This document shows positions 9,189 through 18,100 of a stretch of 64,000 bases of DNA, piece by piece (the stretch's first letter is position 1; each line of letters opens with the position of its first letter). This stretch comes from CAXMQS01 sp964195995. Its GTDB lineage: Bacteria; Actinomycetota; Acidimicrobiia; Spongiisociales; JAOTWH01. Both the position numbers and the translations under genes were made by a program. The stretch covers positions 124,001-188,000 of the forward strand of contig CAXMQS010000094.1 of the NCBI GenBank assembly GCA_964195995.1. Direction: 5' to 3'. The notes below the pieces were generated by a model that did no database searches, was not told where the DNA came from, and saw only the letters and a program-made list of their open reading frames with translations.

Positions 9189-9210
9189 CACTGTCATGGA
9201 GACGACAGTG
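9189..9210. repeat. Inverted repeat upstream of the zinc-ribbon gene
   Basis: CACTGTC and GACAGTG form a perfect 7-bp inverted repeat with an 8-bp spacer. It lies 53 bp before the start of the small zinc-ribbon gene and directly after the ftsH hairpin. Its half-sites match those of the dyad upstream of ftsH in the opposite arrangement. Confidence 0.4.
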
Positions 9211-9262
9211 CTGGGTGGATGGCTGCCCGCCAACCGGTTGCTCTAGGTAGGAGGCATCAACG

Positions 9263-9490
9263 ATGACAACGCCAAACAGCAAAGCCATAGCCGCCGACGA
9301 GACCAAGCCTGCGTGCTCGAGGTGCGAAGGCCAGCTCGTCCCCACCCGAGTCGAAACCCAGCTCTTCGTCCGCAGACGAGGAGACACCAGCAGAGCCACT
9401 TGGTCGACGACCCACCTCGACGCTTGGACCTGCCTCAACTGTGGTCGCACCGACCTCTACGCCGCCGAGCCCGAGCGCCTCATCGCCTAG
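9263..9490 (+). CDS. Small zinc-ribbon protein (75 aa)
   Basis: Function unknown. The 75-residue protein has two CxxC knuckles, CSRC near residue 19 and CLNCGR near residue 57, spaced as in a treble-clef or zinc-ribbon fold. The C-terminal phrase CLNCGRTDLYA resembles many small bacterial zinc-ribbon proteins whose partners are unknown. The ATG start follows AGGAGG by nine bases, which supports translation. It lies 136 bp after ftsH on the same strand, but the intervening hairpins suggest separate transcription. There is no signal peptide. It may bind nucleic acid or protein through the zinc site (inference). Confidence 0.75.
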   Translation: MTTPNSKAIAADETKPACSRCEGQLVPTRVETQLFVRRRGDTSRATWSTTHLDAWTCLNCGRTDLYAAEPERLIA

Positions 9491-9629
9491 AGACGCCGTT
9501 GTGACGCTCAGCTTGGCTGGCAACCTCCGAGGTACTCGGTCCCATGATCTCCGACCTCGCTTGCTGAGGGTCTGAGCCGCGGCCTACCGGCGCTCTGCGG
9601 CGGTGTGCCGTTGCGCTCGGACGGCGTGA
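9491..9629. other. Convergent intergenic spacer
   Basis: A 139-bp spacer between the convergent zinc-ribbon and ABC ATPase genes. GCCGC...GCGGC arms around 9575-9602 could fold into a weak hairpin. No T-run, promoter-like pair or open frame with a ribosome binding site was seen. Confidence 0.4.
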
Positions 9630-10673
9630 TCAGTCGGCAGCCGCGACCGGCCACAGCCGTTCCGGCGGCAGCGTCACCTTCACCATGTCGCCAACAGAGA
9701 AGTCACGTGCCCGATCCGGCACGACCGACGCTTCAAGCATTGAGCCGCCGATCGCGAGGTGCACAGCTACGTGTGTCCCACGAAACTGGGCTTCCATAAC
9801 CCGACCTTCAACCGTGTTGTCGGGATCACCCTCGCCCAGAAGTACGGCCTCTGGGCGGATGGTGATCATGCGAACTCCGTCCGACAGCGGTGCCTTGCAC
9901 CGGAACCGCCCGATCGACGTCACAAAGGCATCGCCATCGGGTAAGCCTTCGATGAGGTTGGGCGAGCCGAGGAAGCGAGCTACGCGAGCCGTGTTAGGTC
10001 GGTCGTAGAGATCGACAGGTCGCCCCACCTGTTCGATCTGTCCGTCGAACATCACTGCAACGCGGCTACCCATCTCAACGGCTTCGCTCTGGTCGTGGGT
10101 CACAAGCAGCGTCGTCAGGTGGTCTTCGGCTTGGACGTCGCGGATGAGCCCACGCAGGTCGCGGCGCAGCTCGGGATCCAAATGAGCGAGGGGCTCATCG
10201 AGCAGCAGCACCCGAGGCTTCGCCAGCAAGGCACGAGCCAGTGCGACGCGCTGTTGCTCTCCCCCAGACAAATCGGCCGGTCTCCGATCATCGACACCAG
10301 ACAGCCCCACCCGCTCTAGCAGCAGCCGTGCGGCCGGGCGGGCTTCGGACCATCCGCTGCCGCGCATGACGAGGCCAAAGGCGGCGTTGTCCACGACGGA
10401 CATATAGGGGAAGAGGGAGGGATCCTGGAGCATGAGTACTGTCCGTCTCTTCTCCGGCGCCACACCGAGCACTGAGATGCCGTCGAGCGTGACGTCGCCG
10501 CCGGCTGCCGGGCGGAGCAGTCCTGCTATCAGCTTGAGGGTTGTCGTCTTGCCCGCCCCCGAAGGTCCCAACAGCGAGACCATCTCACCGCTACCGATCT
10601 CCAGGTCAAGTCCGTCAACCGCCACGAGACCTCCGTAGCGGCCCGTCAGCCCCTTGAGCGCCAGCGCCGTCAC
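9630..10673 (-). CDS. ABC importer ATPase, YnjD/PotA-like
   Basis: Energises the adjacent YnjBC-type importer. The 347-residue protein has Walker A GPSGAGKT near residue 36, a Q-loop at LQDPSLF, the ABC signature LSGGEQQRVALARAL, Walker B VLLLDEP and the switch His in THDQ. The last ~100 residues form a TOBE-like domain, as in molybdate/spermidine/sulfate family ATPases. The GTG start overlaps the upstream permease stop (GTGA). It is the last gene of the minus-strand run binding protein-permease-permease-ATPase. The substrate is not known; YnjBCD systems have no firmly assigned ligand. Confidence 0.9.
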   Translation of the reverse strand: MTALALKGLTGRYGGLVAVDGLDLEIGSGEMVSLLGPSGAGKTTTLKLIAGLLRPAAGGDVTLDGISVLGVAPEKRRTVLMLQDPSLFPYMSVVDNAAFGLVMRGSGWSEARPAARLLLERVGLSGVDDRRPADLSGGEQQRVALARALLAKPRVLLLDEPLAHLDPELRRDLRGLIRDVQAEDHLTTLLVTHDQSEAVEMGSRVAVMFDGQIEQVGRPVDLYDRPNTARVARFLGSPNLIEGLPDGDAFVTSIGRFRCKAPLSDGVRMITIRPEAVLLGEGDPDNTVEGRVMEAQFRGTHVAVHLAIGGSMLEASVVPDRARDFSVGDMVKVTLPPERLWPVAAAD

Positions 10674-11494
10674 GGTTGCACCAACTGACTTGGAGCCAGG
10701 CGCGACGTGCTCCGAGCCCCAATGGCCAGCAGCACGAGGATGGGAGCAACGTAGAAGAGGCTGAGGGCGCTCGCCATGGTCGTGTCACCTCCTGAGACGG
10801 TCGAGAACAACAGGATCGGCAAGGTCACCACCTGGCCACCACCGATCAGCAGCGTGAGCACATATTGGCTCCAGCTGACTAGAAGAACCAACAACCCCGC
10901 TACCGCCAGGCCCGGTGCAATTGCCGGAAAGGTGACATATCGGAACACCGCCCGACGTGTTGCCCCCAGTGTTCGCGCTTGATCCTCTCCTCCCGGATCG
11001 AAGTTGGCGAACACCCCCGCCATGATCAGAACTGCGTACGGGATCGCCGGAATGAGGTGTGCCAAGACGACCCCCCAGTACCCACCAGCAAGCCGCAATC
11101 TGATGAACACGAGGTCGAGGCCCATCGCCACGGCCATCGGCGGGGCCAGCAGCGGGCTGATGAGCGCCAACTGAACCAGTCGTTTCCCTCGGAACTTGCT
11201 ACGTCCCAGCGCTCGACCGGCAGGTATCGATACGACCAAGGCGATGGCGACCACGGCAACACCTATGCGAACGGACACCGCCAGGGCACTCCACACCGCT
11301 GATCGCCGCTCCAGCATCAACCGCCATGCCCTGGCACTCCAGTCCGGCACCAGCTGCGGGTAGAAGTAGGCGTGGGCAATCGAGAACAGAACAAGCACCG
11401 CCACCGGCACCGCCCACAAGGTCAGCAGGCTCGCGCCACCAAGCCGCTGTAGGCGAAGTCGCCTCCGAGCCGTGACACCAGATCGTGCGCTCAT
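10670..11494 (-). CDS. ABC importer permease, second subunit
   Basis: Inner-membrane permease of the YnjBCD-like system. The 274-residue protein has about six hydrophobic segments, and its EAA-type cytoplasmic loop is visible as EDQARTLGATRRAVFRYV around residue 172, with Gly at the expected position. It overlaps the preceding permease and the following ATPase by 4 bp each (ATGA and GTGA), so the subunits are translationally coupled. Together with the next gene upstream it represents the two halves that are fused in E. coli YnjC-type permeases. Confidence 0.88.
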   Translation of the reverse strand: MSARSGVTARRRLRLQRLGGASLLTLWAVPVAVLVLFSIAHAYFYPQLVPDWSARAWRLMLERRSAVWSALAVSVRIGVAVVAIALVVSIPAGRALGRSKFRGKRLVQLALISPLLAPPMAVAMGLDLVFIRLRLAGGYWGVVLAHLIPAIPYAVLIMAGVFANFDPGGEDQARTLGATRRAVFRYVTFPAIAPGLAVAGLLVLLVSWSQYVLTLLIGGGQVVTLPILLFSTVSGGDTTMASALSLFYVAPILVLLAIGARSTSRLAPSQLVQP

Positions 11495-12393
11495 CGACGC
11501 TCCTCCAGTCGACGCGCCAGCCGCTGATAGGCAACGGCTGCCGCCAGGCCCACGATGATGATGACGACGCCGGCCGCCATCGCCTCGGGCCGGGCGGCAA
11601 GATCGACATTCACGAATCGCCGGTATGCCAGAACCGGCAAGGCTTCGGGAAACGATCCACCCAACAACAGCGGCACCTCGAAAGTGCCGAACGAGAACGC
11701 GAACACGACCACGGCCGCCGGCACCAGCGCAGGCAGCAACAGCGGAAGGGTTACGTATCGGAAGCGTTGCCGGCGACCTGCCCCCAGGGTGGCCGCCACG
11801 GAGTCATAGTCGGTGGCGACCGTCCCCAGGATGGCGAGTGCCACGACTGCGAAGAACGGCGCTTCCTTCCACACGTATTCAGCGATGATGGCCAGCCCTC
11901 GGGAATCGAAGACAAGGGCAGGGAAGTCACTCGTCCCATGAGTCAAGCCAACCGCCGTGGCCCCTCGCGACAGCAGTCCGCTCTGTCCCAGCACAAGAAG
12001 CATGGCGAGGGCACCGACGAGGTGAGGTATCGCCAGATTCATCTGGAGGAGGAACGACCACACCCGGCTCCGAGAGAAGAACCGACGGAACGTCAGCGCC
12101 GCGGCCACCCCAATGATGAGCGACAGCGTCGTCGCCACGGTCGCCAGATAGGCGCTGAACGAAAGCGACCTCCAGAACTCGGCGCTCCCCAGGAGGCTGC
12201 GGTAGGCGGCGAGGCTGGGGTCGGAGCTCCCAGTGACCCCGAAGATGCCGACGCTCTGAAGGACGGCTAGGCCCACGGCTACTACAAACAACGGGACCAC
12301 GATGAGCAGAGCCGGCGCCAGGCGCCACCACACCCCGGGCTCGCCACGGAAGATGGGTTCGGCCCTGGTGGGGTCGTCAGTTCTGGCGGACAT
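11491..12393 (-). CDS. ABC importer permease, first subunit
   Basis: Inner-membrane permease paired with the following gene. With the chosen ATG (MSARTDDPT) it has 300 residues and six or so membrane segments. The EAA-like loop appears as DSVAATLGAGRRQRFRYV around residue 195. A start 78 bp further upstream is open but would overlap the binding-protein gene by 95 bp, so the internal ATG, with a 17-bp overlap, is preferred. It lies between the binding-protein and second-permease genes in one minus-strand operon. Confidence 0.86.
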   Translation of the reverse strand: MSARTDDPTRAEPIFRGEPGVWWRLAPALLIVVPLFVVAVGLAVLQSVGIFGVTGSSDPSLAAYRSLLGSAEFWRSLSFSAYLATVATTLSLIIGVAAALTFRRFFSRSRVWSFLLQMNLAIPHLVGALAMLLVLGQSGLLSRGATAVGLTHGTSDFPALVFDSRGLAIIAEYVWKEAPFFAVVALAILGTVATDYDSVAATLGAGRRQRFRYVTLPLLLPALVPAAVVVFAFSFGTFEVPLLLGGSFPEALPVLAYRRFVNVDLAARPEAMAAGVVIIIVGLAAAVAYQRLARRLEERR

Positions 12394-13627
12394 AGAAGTC
12401 CCAATCCCGTTCGAGGGCGATCGTGTATTCAGCCGATACTTCAGGGAGTCTCGTAGCTTGCAGCCGATCAAGCGGCACCGCGAGGTCGCTCAAGCCAGCC
12501 GTGACTTCGACGATCGAGCTCTGTTCGGCCGCCTCGAGTCGGTCAAGGGATATCGCAAGGCCGTCTCCCCATCCGTTGGCAGGATCGAACTTGGCTGCCT
12601 GCAGCTCAGGATCGAGTACCAGGTTGGCCACCACCATTGCGCCGTGAGGGTGTGCGGCATTGTTGGGAATGGCCAGGTAGTGGCTGTCACCGATGCTGCC
12701 GGTGTCGAAGACAAAGGGCCTGGCGGTGGCCGGAAGCACGCCCGAGGCGATGTTCGCCTCAATACCCGCCGGCAGCTGCGTGAAGGTGAAATCGACCTCT
12801 CCGTTGGCGAACAGGCGGTTCAGCTCAGCCAGGCTCTGCGGGTAGGTGGTCCCGCCCCGCCATAGGAACGGCTCGATGCCGGCCAGGTAACTCCACAGTT
12901 CCACCGCGGCAGCGTCGTAGACCGTCTCGTCGAATCCGTCGAGCCAAGACTCGACTCCCCCCGTCACCTCATAGAAGGCCTGTTTGATGAACCGCGTTCC
13001 GTGGAAGTCCGGTGGCGCCGGATAAGTGAATCGACCCGGATGAGCCTCGACCCAGCTCCGGAGCTCGGCGTAACTATGCGGCAGCTCCTCAACAGTGGTC
13101 CGGGCGCCGTCGTAGACGAATTGGAACTGGGCGCTGCCCCATGGCGACTCAGCACCGTTCACCGCAAGTCCAAAGTCTTGGTTGACCTCGGGCGAGTCCC
13201 AGTCGACGAGTCGCGCATTCGGGATAGATGTCGCCCAGTCGGTCAATAGGGCGTCTGCCTGGCGCAGAGTTAGGAAGTTCTCTCCGTTCACCCACACGAG
13301 GTCGACCGAGCCGCCGCGCCCTCGGCCGCCCTGCAGCTCGGAAAGGATGGTGTTGATGGCGTCGACGGTGTCTGCGACGGGTATCCGGTTGAGAGTTATG
13401 TCGAAGTCGTCCTCGAGAAGAGGCGCGTACACCGTGTCGACGAACCGATTGATCTGGCTACTACCTCCCCACATGAACAGGTTGACAGTTTGACCCCTGG
13501 CCGCAGCCACCACTTCGTCCCAATTCGATGGGTCTGGTATGTCCGCGTCGGCGATTGGCCCGGTCGAGCACGCCGCCGCCACCAATACGACGACTACAAG
13601 CACAACTGACTGTGACCGATGCCGCAT
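12377..13627 (-). CDS. YnjB-like ABC substrate-binding lipoprotein
   Basis: Captures the ligand outside the membrane for the YnjBCD-like importer. The 416-residue protein has a lipoprotein signal ending LVAAAC, with the lipidated Cys at 20. It is a two-lobe binding protein of the iron/polyamine/YnjB group (FMWGGSSQINRFVD near residue 52). The ATG start has no Shine-Dalgarno sequence. A TAGCGT box lies 7 bases upstream, suggesting a leaderless or near-leaderless message. A long stem-loop overlaps the upstream region. The ligand is unknown; thiamine-like compounds, metals or organic cations are all possible. Confidence 0.87.
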   Translation of the reverse strand: MRHRSQSVVLVVVVLVAAACSTGPIADADIPDPSNWDEVVAAARGQTVNLFMWGGSSQINRFVDTVYAPLLEDDFDITLNRIPVADTVDAINTILSELQGGRGRGGSVDLVWVNGENFLTLRQADALLTDWATSIPNARLVDWDSPEVNQDFGLAVNGAESPWGSAQFQFVYDGARTTVEELPHSYAELRSWVEAHPGRFTYPAPPDFHGTRFIKQAFYEVTGGVESWLDGFDETVYDAAAVELWSYLAGIEPFLWRGGTTYPQSLAELNRLFANGEVDFTFTQLPAGIEANIASGVLPATARPFVFDTGSIGDSHYLAIPNNAAHPHGAMVVANLVLDPELQAAKFDPANGWGDGLAISLDRLEAAEQSSIVEVTAGLSDLAVPLDRLQATRLPEVSAEYTIALERDWDFYVRQN

Positions 13628-13634
13628 AGCAGTG

Positions 13635-13640
13635 ACGCTA
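13635..13640 (-). promoter_or_regulatory. Candidate -10 box of the YnjB-like operon
   Basis: TAGCGT, read on the minus strand, lies 7 bases before the ATG at 13627. Transcription from it would start at or next to the start codon, matching the absence of a ribosome binding site. No good -35 box was seen. Confidence 0.4.
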
Positions 13641-13675
13641 GGTAGGTGAACGGGCTAAGGGCCGCCCGAGCTACC
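13641..13675 (-). promoter_or_regulatory. Stem-loop or operator before the YnjB-like gene
   Basis: GGTAG (13641-13645) pairs with CTACC (13671-13675), and CGGGC (13651-13655) pairs with GCCCG (13664-13668), giving a two-part dyad immediately upstream of the candidate -10 box. It does not match a known riboswitch core that I recognise. The rest of the 13628-13828 spacer shows no other feature. Confidence 0.4.
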
Positions 13676-13828
13676 TCCGGCGGCCGTAGCCCATATAGGC
13701 AACGGCCGTACTACCACCATGCCTGAGACGGGATCCCACCAGCCGTCCGCCCGCTGGTCGTAGAAGCCAACGCCGTCCATCCGACAACGGTGGTCCAGCC
13801 TCTTGGCCGCCCGGCGCTGCCCCCTGGC

Positions 13829-14878
13829 CTAACGCGCCAACACCGCCACCTCGATGTTGGATGCATCGGCTGACACTTGCGGATCGCGGACCACCGTCAG
13901 AATCATCGTTGCTCCCACCCCGGCTTCCTCAACATGGTCAAGGAGCTCCTCGCGACTCGTGATCGACTGACCGTCGACAGCGATCACGATGTCTCCCCCC
14001 TCCAGTCCCGCCTGCGCCGCCGCTCCCCCTGCTAGCACCTCGGTGATCACGGACCCCTCCTCCACCGCCAGCCCGAATCGTCCGACCAGTTGCGGGGTGA
14101 GGGTGAGCAGGCTGACGCCGATGAACGGTTGTCCGGCCTCACCGACGACGTAGTCAACGAACGGGACGACTTGGTCGGACGGGATGGCGAAACCGATGTT
14201 CTCGGCGTCACCCGCTACGGCGGTGTTGATCCCAACAAGTTCGCCTGCGGCGTTCAGCAAGGGTCCGCCCGAGTTTCCAGGATTGATAGCGGCGTCCGTC
14301 TGCAGGGCACCTTCGAGAGACGACGTATCGGTACGCACCTGGCGGCCCTTGGCCGACAGGATGCCTACAGAGACTGAGAGTCCCAGCCCCAGGGCGTTGC
14401 CTATGGCCACAACCGGGTCGCCAACCTCAAGCGCTCGACTCTCGCCTATCACGATGGGAGCGAGGCCGGTGGCGTCTTCGAGTAGCAGCAATGCCAGATC
14501 GCTGTTCTGATCGCCGCTCCACGTGCCGACGACTTGCGCTTGTCGCGCCTTGCCGTCGAAACCAACAACGAGAACATCCTGGGCTCCGGCAATGACGTGC
14601 GCATTGGTTAACACGTGACCCCTCAGGTCGACCACTACGCCTGTTCCGGTCCCGGTTGGAACCTCGGTCAGGGTGCCAAGATCGTCGAGGCGGAGTTGGG
14701 TCTGGGTGACGGTGACCACACTGGGCTCGACAGCCTTGACCAACTCAGAGACGTCAGTGAGCACGACATCGAACGCTGGGCCGGCGGGGGGCGGGCTCGT
14801 GGCGGTGCCACCATCGCTCGTACAGGCAGCGGCGGTGACGGCAAACACAACAGCCAGGACCAGAAATCTCCACCGCAT
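13829..14878 (-). CDS. HtrA/DegP-like serine protease lipoprotein
   Basis: Extracytoplasmic trypsin-like protease of the HtrA family, likely for protein quality control in the envelope. With the chosen ATG it has 349 residues: a lipoprotein signal with Cys at 19, a Pro/Ser/Thr-rich linker, the protease domain with His94 (TNAHVI), Asp127 (SDLALL) and Ser203 (GNSGGP), then one PDZ domain (about 255-345). An ATG 60 bp upstream would give an unusually long 20-residue extension before the signal peptide. The chosen start lacks a ribosome binding site but has TAGACT 7 bases upstream. The gene stands alone between gltB and the YnjB-like operon. Confidence 0.92.
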   Translation of the reverse strand: MRWRFLVLAVVFAVTAAACTSDGGTATSPPPAGPAFDVVLTDVSELVKAVEPSVVTVTQTQLRLDDLGTLTEVPTGTGTGVVVDLRGHVLTNAHVIAGAQDVLVVGFDGKARQAQVVGTWSGDQNSDLALLLLEDATGLAPIVIGESRALEVGDPVVAIGNALGLGLSVSVGILSAKGRQVRTDTSSLEGALQTDAAINPGNSGGPLLNAAGELVGINTAVAGDAENIGFAIPSDQVVPFVDYVVGEAGQPFIGVSLLTLTPQLVGRFGLAVEEGSVITEVLAGGAAAQAGLEGGDIVIAVDGQSITSREELLDHVEEAGVGATMILTVVRDPQVSADASNIEVAVLAR

Positions 14879-14885
14879 GCGAGCG

Positions 14886-14891
14886 AGTCTA
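14886..14891 (-). promoter_or_regulatory. Candidate -10 box of the HtrA-like gene
   Basis: TAGACT, read on the minus strand, is exactly 7 bases before the ATG at 14878, the same layout as before the YnjB-like gene. A leaderless transcript is inferred. No clear -35 box is present. Confidence 0.4.
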
Positions 14892-15051
14892 CGGTCGAGG
14901 ACACCGCGCCATGCGGACGAGATCTGGAATGGGATCATCGCCCTCTCGGGGAAGGCGGTGGCGGTGCGAGGCGCCTATCAACGGATCGCTCCCTGACCGC
15001 TCGCCATCATCAATCAGTAGCTGGGCTCCCGCTCGCTCGACGACCCCTTGC

Positions 15052-15077
15052 TGAACCCGCGATCTCCGGGTTATGAG
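15052..15077 (-). other. tRNA-Met-like 3'-half fragment
   Basis: On the minus strand this reads CTCATAACCCGGAGATC followed by GCGGGTTCA. That matches the anticodon loop (CAT), 3' anticodon stem, variable loop and 5' T-arm of an elongator tRNA-Met. The 5' half and the acceptor end do not fold into a tRNA. It may be the scar of an integration site or a chance match. It lies in the 297-bp spacer between gltB and the HtrA-like gene, where nothing else was found. Confidence 0.35.
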
Positions 15078-15175
15078 TTAGCTGAGTGATGCGGGTAAGC
15101 AGAGTTAGGCCTGATTCGCTACCCGTTCAGCGGCGGCATCTCAGTGTCACCCGCACGACGAGCTCTCCCCACCCG

Positions 15176-18100
15176 TCAGTCGGGGGCGCCCACCCGGTCG
15201 TTCTCGTCGACCGTCCCTTCGCGTCCCGATTCGAGGTCCTGTGACGGCCCAGGGGCGCCCACCAACACCCAGAAGCGGTCGCGCTCCGTCTGCCAATTTG
15301 AGAGAATCTCCCGGGCGACGGAACTGCCGGTGTGCCGGTGATGGTCCTCGATGAGGTCCTTGAGAGCACTGGCCTCATCGACCGATACTCGTCGCGCCGG
15401 CGGCGCGGTGTCGGCCAGACGGCGGGCCATCAGAGTTCGCGGATCCCAAACGTAAAGCACCCCACCGGTCATGCCGGCCGCCAAGTTGCGGCCGGTCGCG
15501 CCAAGCACCACCGCCGCCCCGCCGGTCATGTACTCGCAACCGTGGTCGCTGCATCCTTCGACCACGGCCACGGCGCCACTGTTGCGAACGGCAAAGCGCT
15601 GGCCGACCGGACCCGAGACGAACAAGCGCCCACCAGTCGCCCCGTAAAGGACGGCGTTGCCCGCTCCCTGGGCTGGTCCACCCTGGTCGACTTGGGGCAC
15701 CACCGCGATTGTGCCTCCCCCCTGGCCCTTGCCAACGAAGTCATTGGCCGTGCCATCAAGGCGGATCGTGATACCACTCGTAAGGAATGCCCCCAGACTC
15801 TGGCCCGCCGTGCCGGCCAGGCGCACGTTGATAGCGCCGTCGGCCAGCCCGCCAGGCACCCGAGCCTCGATTTCGCCGGAGAGCCGGGTGCCAACGGCGC
15901 GATCGCGATTTATCACCGGGTAGGCGATCTCGATCTGATCGTGCCCGGCCGCTGAGGCAGCCTGCCAGTCGACAACGAGGGCGTCGCCGACGGCAGAACG
16001 CTCTACCTCTTGGAAGCCTGGGTGGGCGTCTCCCCCACGGACATCAGCCAAGAGCCCTGATAGAGCTGCGCTTGCCGATGCCTCGGGATGAACGGCCTCG
16101 AGAAGATCCGCTCGACCGATTACCTCATCGACAGTCCGGGCACCGAGCGCCGCCAGATGACGGCGCACCTCCTCGGCAAGCAGTCGAAAGAGCTGGACGA
16201 CCTGGTCGGCCGATCCCGTGTATTTGGCCCGCAGGTCCTCTCGCTGGGTGGCAATACCAACCGGGCAAGTGTTCTCGTGGCATTGCCGGACCATCTTGCA
16301 CCCAAGCGCCAACAGCGGCAGGGTGCCGAAGCTAAACCGTTCAGCACCCAAGAGTGCCGCGACGACAACGTCACGGCCGGTGCGAAGGCCGCCATCGGCC
16401 TCTATCGCGATGCGATCACGAAGACCGTTGGCGACGAGCGCCTGGTGGGTCTCGGCCACACCGAGCTCCCACGGAGAACCGGCATGCTTGATCGAAATCA
16501 GAGGAGAAGCACCGGTGCCGCCGTCGGCCCCGCTGATCAAAACGACGTCGGCACGGGCCTTGGCGACGCCAACGGCGATCGTCCCTACTCCGGGCTCGGA
16601 TACCAGCTTGACCGACACCCGGGCACTCGGCTTGAAGGTCTTGAGGTCGAAGACCAGTTGCGCAAGGTCTTCGATGGAGTAGATGTCGTGATGCGGCGGA
16701 GGTGAGATCAGAGTCACTCCCGGCTTGGTGTGGCGCAACGCCGCGATCTGCTCGGTGACCTTGTGGCCGGGGAGCTGCCCGCCTTCACCGGGCTTGGACC
16801 CCTGCGCCATCTTGATCTGCAATTCAGCCGCCGAGGCCAAATAAGCCGGAGTCACACCGAACCGTCCCGAGGCCACCTGCTTGATGGATGAGTTCTTGGC
16901 CGTTCCGAAGCGAACTTCGTCCTCGCCTCCCTCCCCCGAGTTGCTCTGACCGCCGATCACCGACATCGCCTCGGCGAGGGCCTCGTGAGCCTCGGGCGAC
17001 AGTGCACCCAGAGACATGGCAGCTGTGCTGAAGCGCCGCATGATCGACTCGACAGGCTCAACCTCGTCAAGAGGGACCGGTTCTGCATCACGCAACCGCA
17101 GTAGGTCGCGCAGCACCGCCGGATCACGGTCGTTGATCTCCTCCAGGTAGGCCTCCCAGGCGCCGTAATCGCCAGAGCGGACGGCTTTGCGCAGGGCCAG
17201 GCCCACCTTGGGCGCCGTTACATGCGGAGTGCCGCCGCGTCGATGCTTGTAGAAGCCTCCCGGGTCCTCGGCGCCATCCGCGTAGAGGCCGTGGCGGGCC
17301 AAAGCAGCCTCGGCGAGATCGTCGAGGGTCAGTCCCCCAATCCGCTTGTAGCCGAATGTGAAAGCCAGATCGGTCACCTCGTCTTCAAGGCCGATGACCT
17401 CGAACAGCTCACTACCCCTATAGGCACTGATAGTGCAGATTCCCATCTTCGAGAACACTTTGAGCAGACCCTTTTCGAGCGCCGTCCGGTAGTTCTCCTG
17501 AGCGACGACAGGGCCTTCCTCGACCTCACCTCGAGCCGCCATCGCCCTCACGGTTTCGATTGCGAGGTACGGGTTCACCGCCGAGACGCCGGCGCCGATC
17601 AGGCAGGCCACGTCATGGGAATCGCGGGGCTCGGCACTAACGACAACGATCGAGGCATGCAGGCGAATACCGGCTCGGATGAGCGCGTGGTGCACAGCTC
17701 CGGCTGCGAGCAGAATCGGTATAGGCGCCATCTCGGCGCTGACTTCTCGGTCCGACAGCACGACGATGGTGGCCCCTCCGCGCACCTCATTCACTGCCCG
17801 CCGACACAGGTCCAACAGAGCGTCCCGCATCATCATGGCGCCGTCGGCCGCCGCGAACACGGCCGCCAGCCACGTCGTCTTGAACGCAGGATCCTGGTCG
17901 GCGACTACGAGCTCAACGTCGGCATCACTGAGGATCGGCGACGGCAGCTCCATGAGCCGCGCTTGCTGTGGAGTCTCCTTGAGGAATGAGCCCCGCCGCC
18001 CCAGGTAGGTCCGCAACGACATAACGAGGCTCTCTCGGATTGGGTCCATCGGAGGATTGGTCACCTGGGCGAACATCTGATGAAAGAACCGGGACAGGCG

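Noticed and set aside
15045..15110. Complete tRNA gene
   Set aside because: Only the anticodon-to-T-arm part matches; no acceptor stem or D-arm can be folded.
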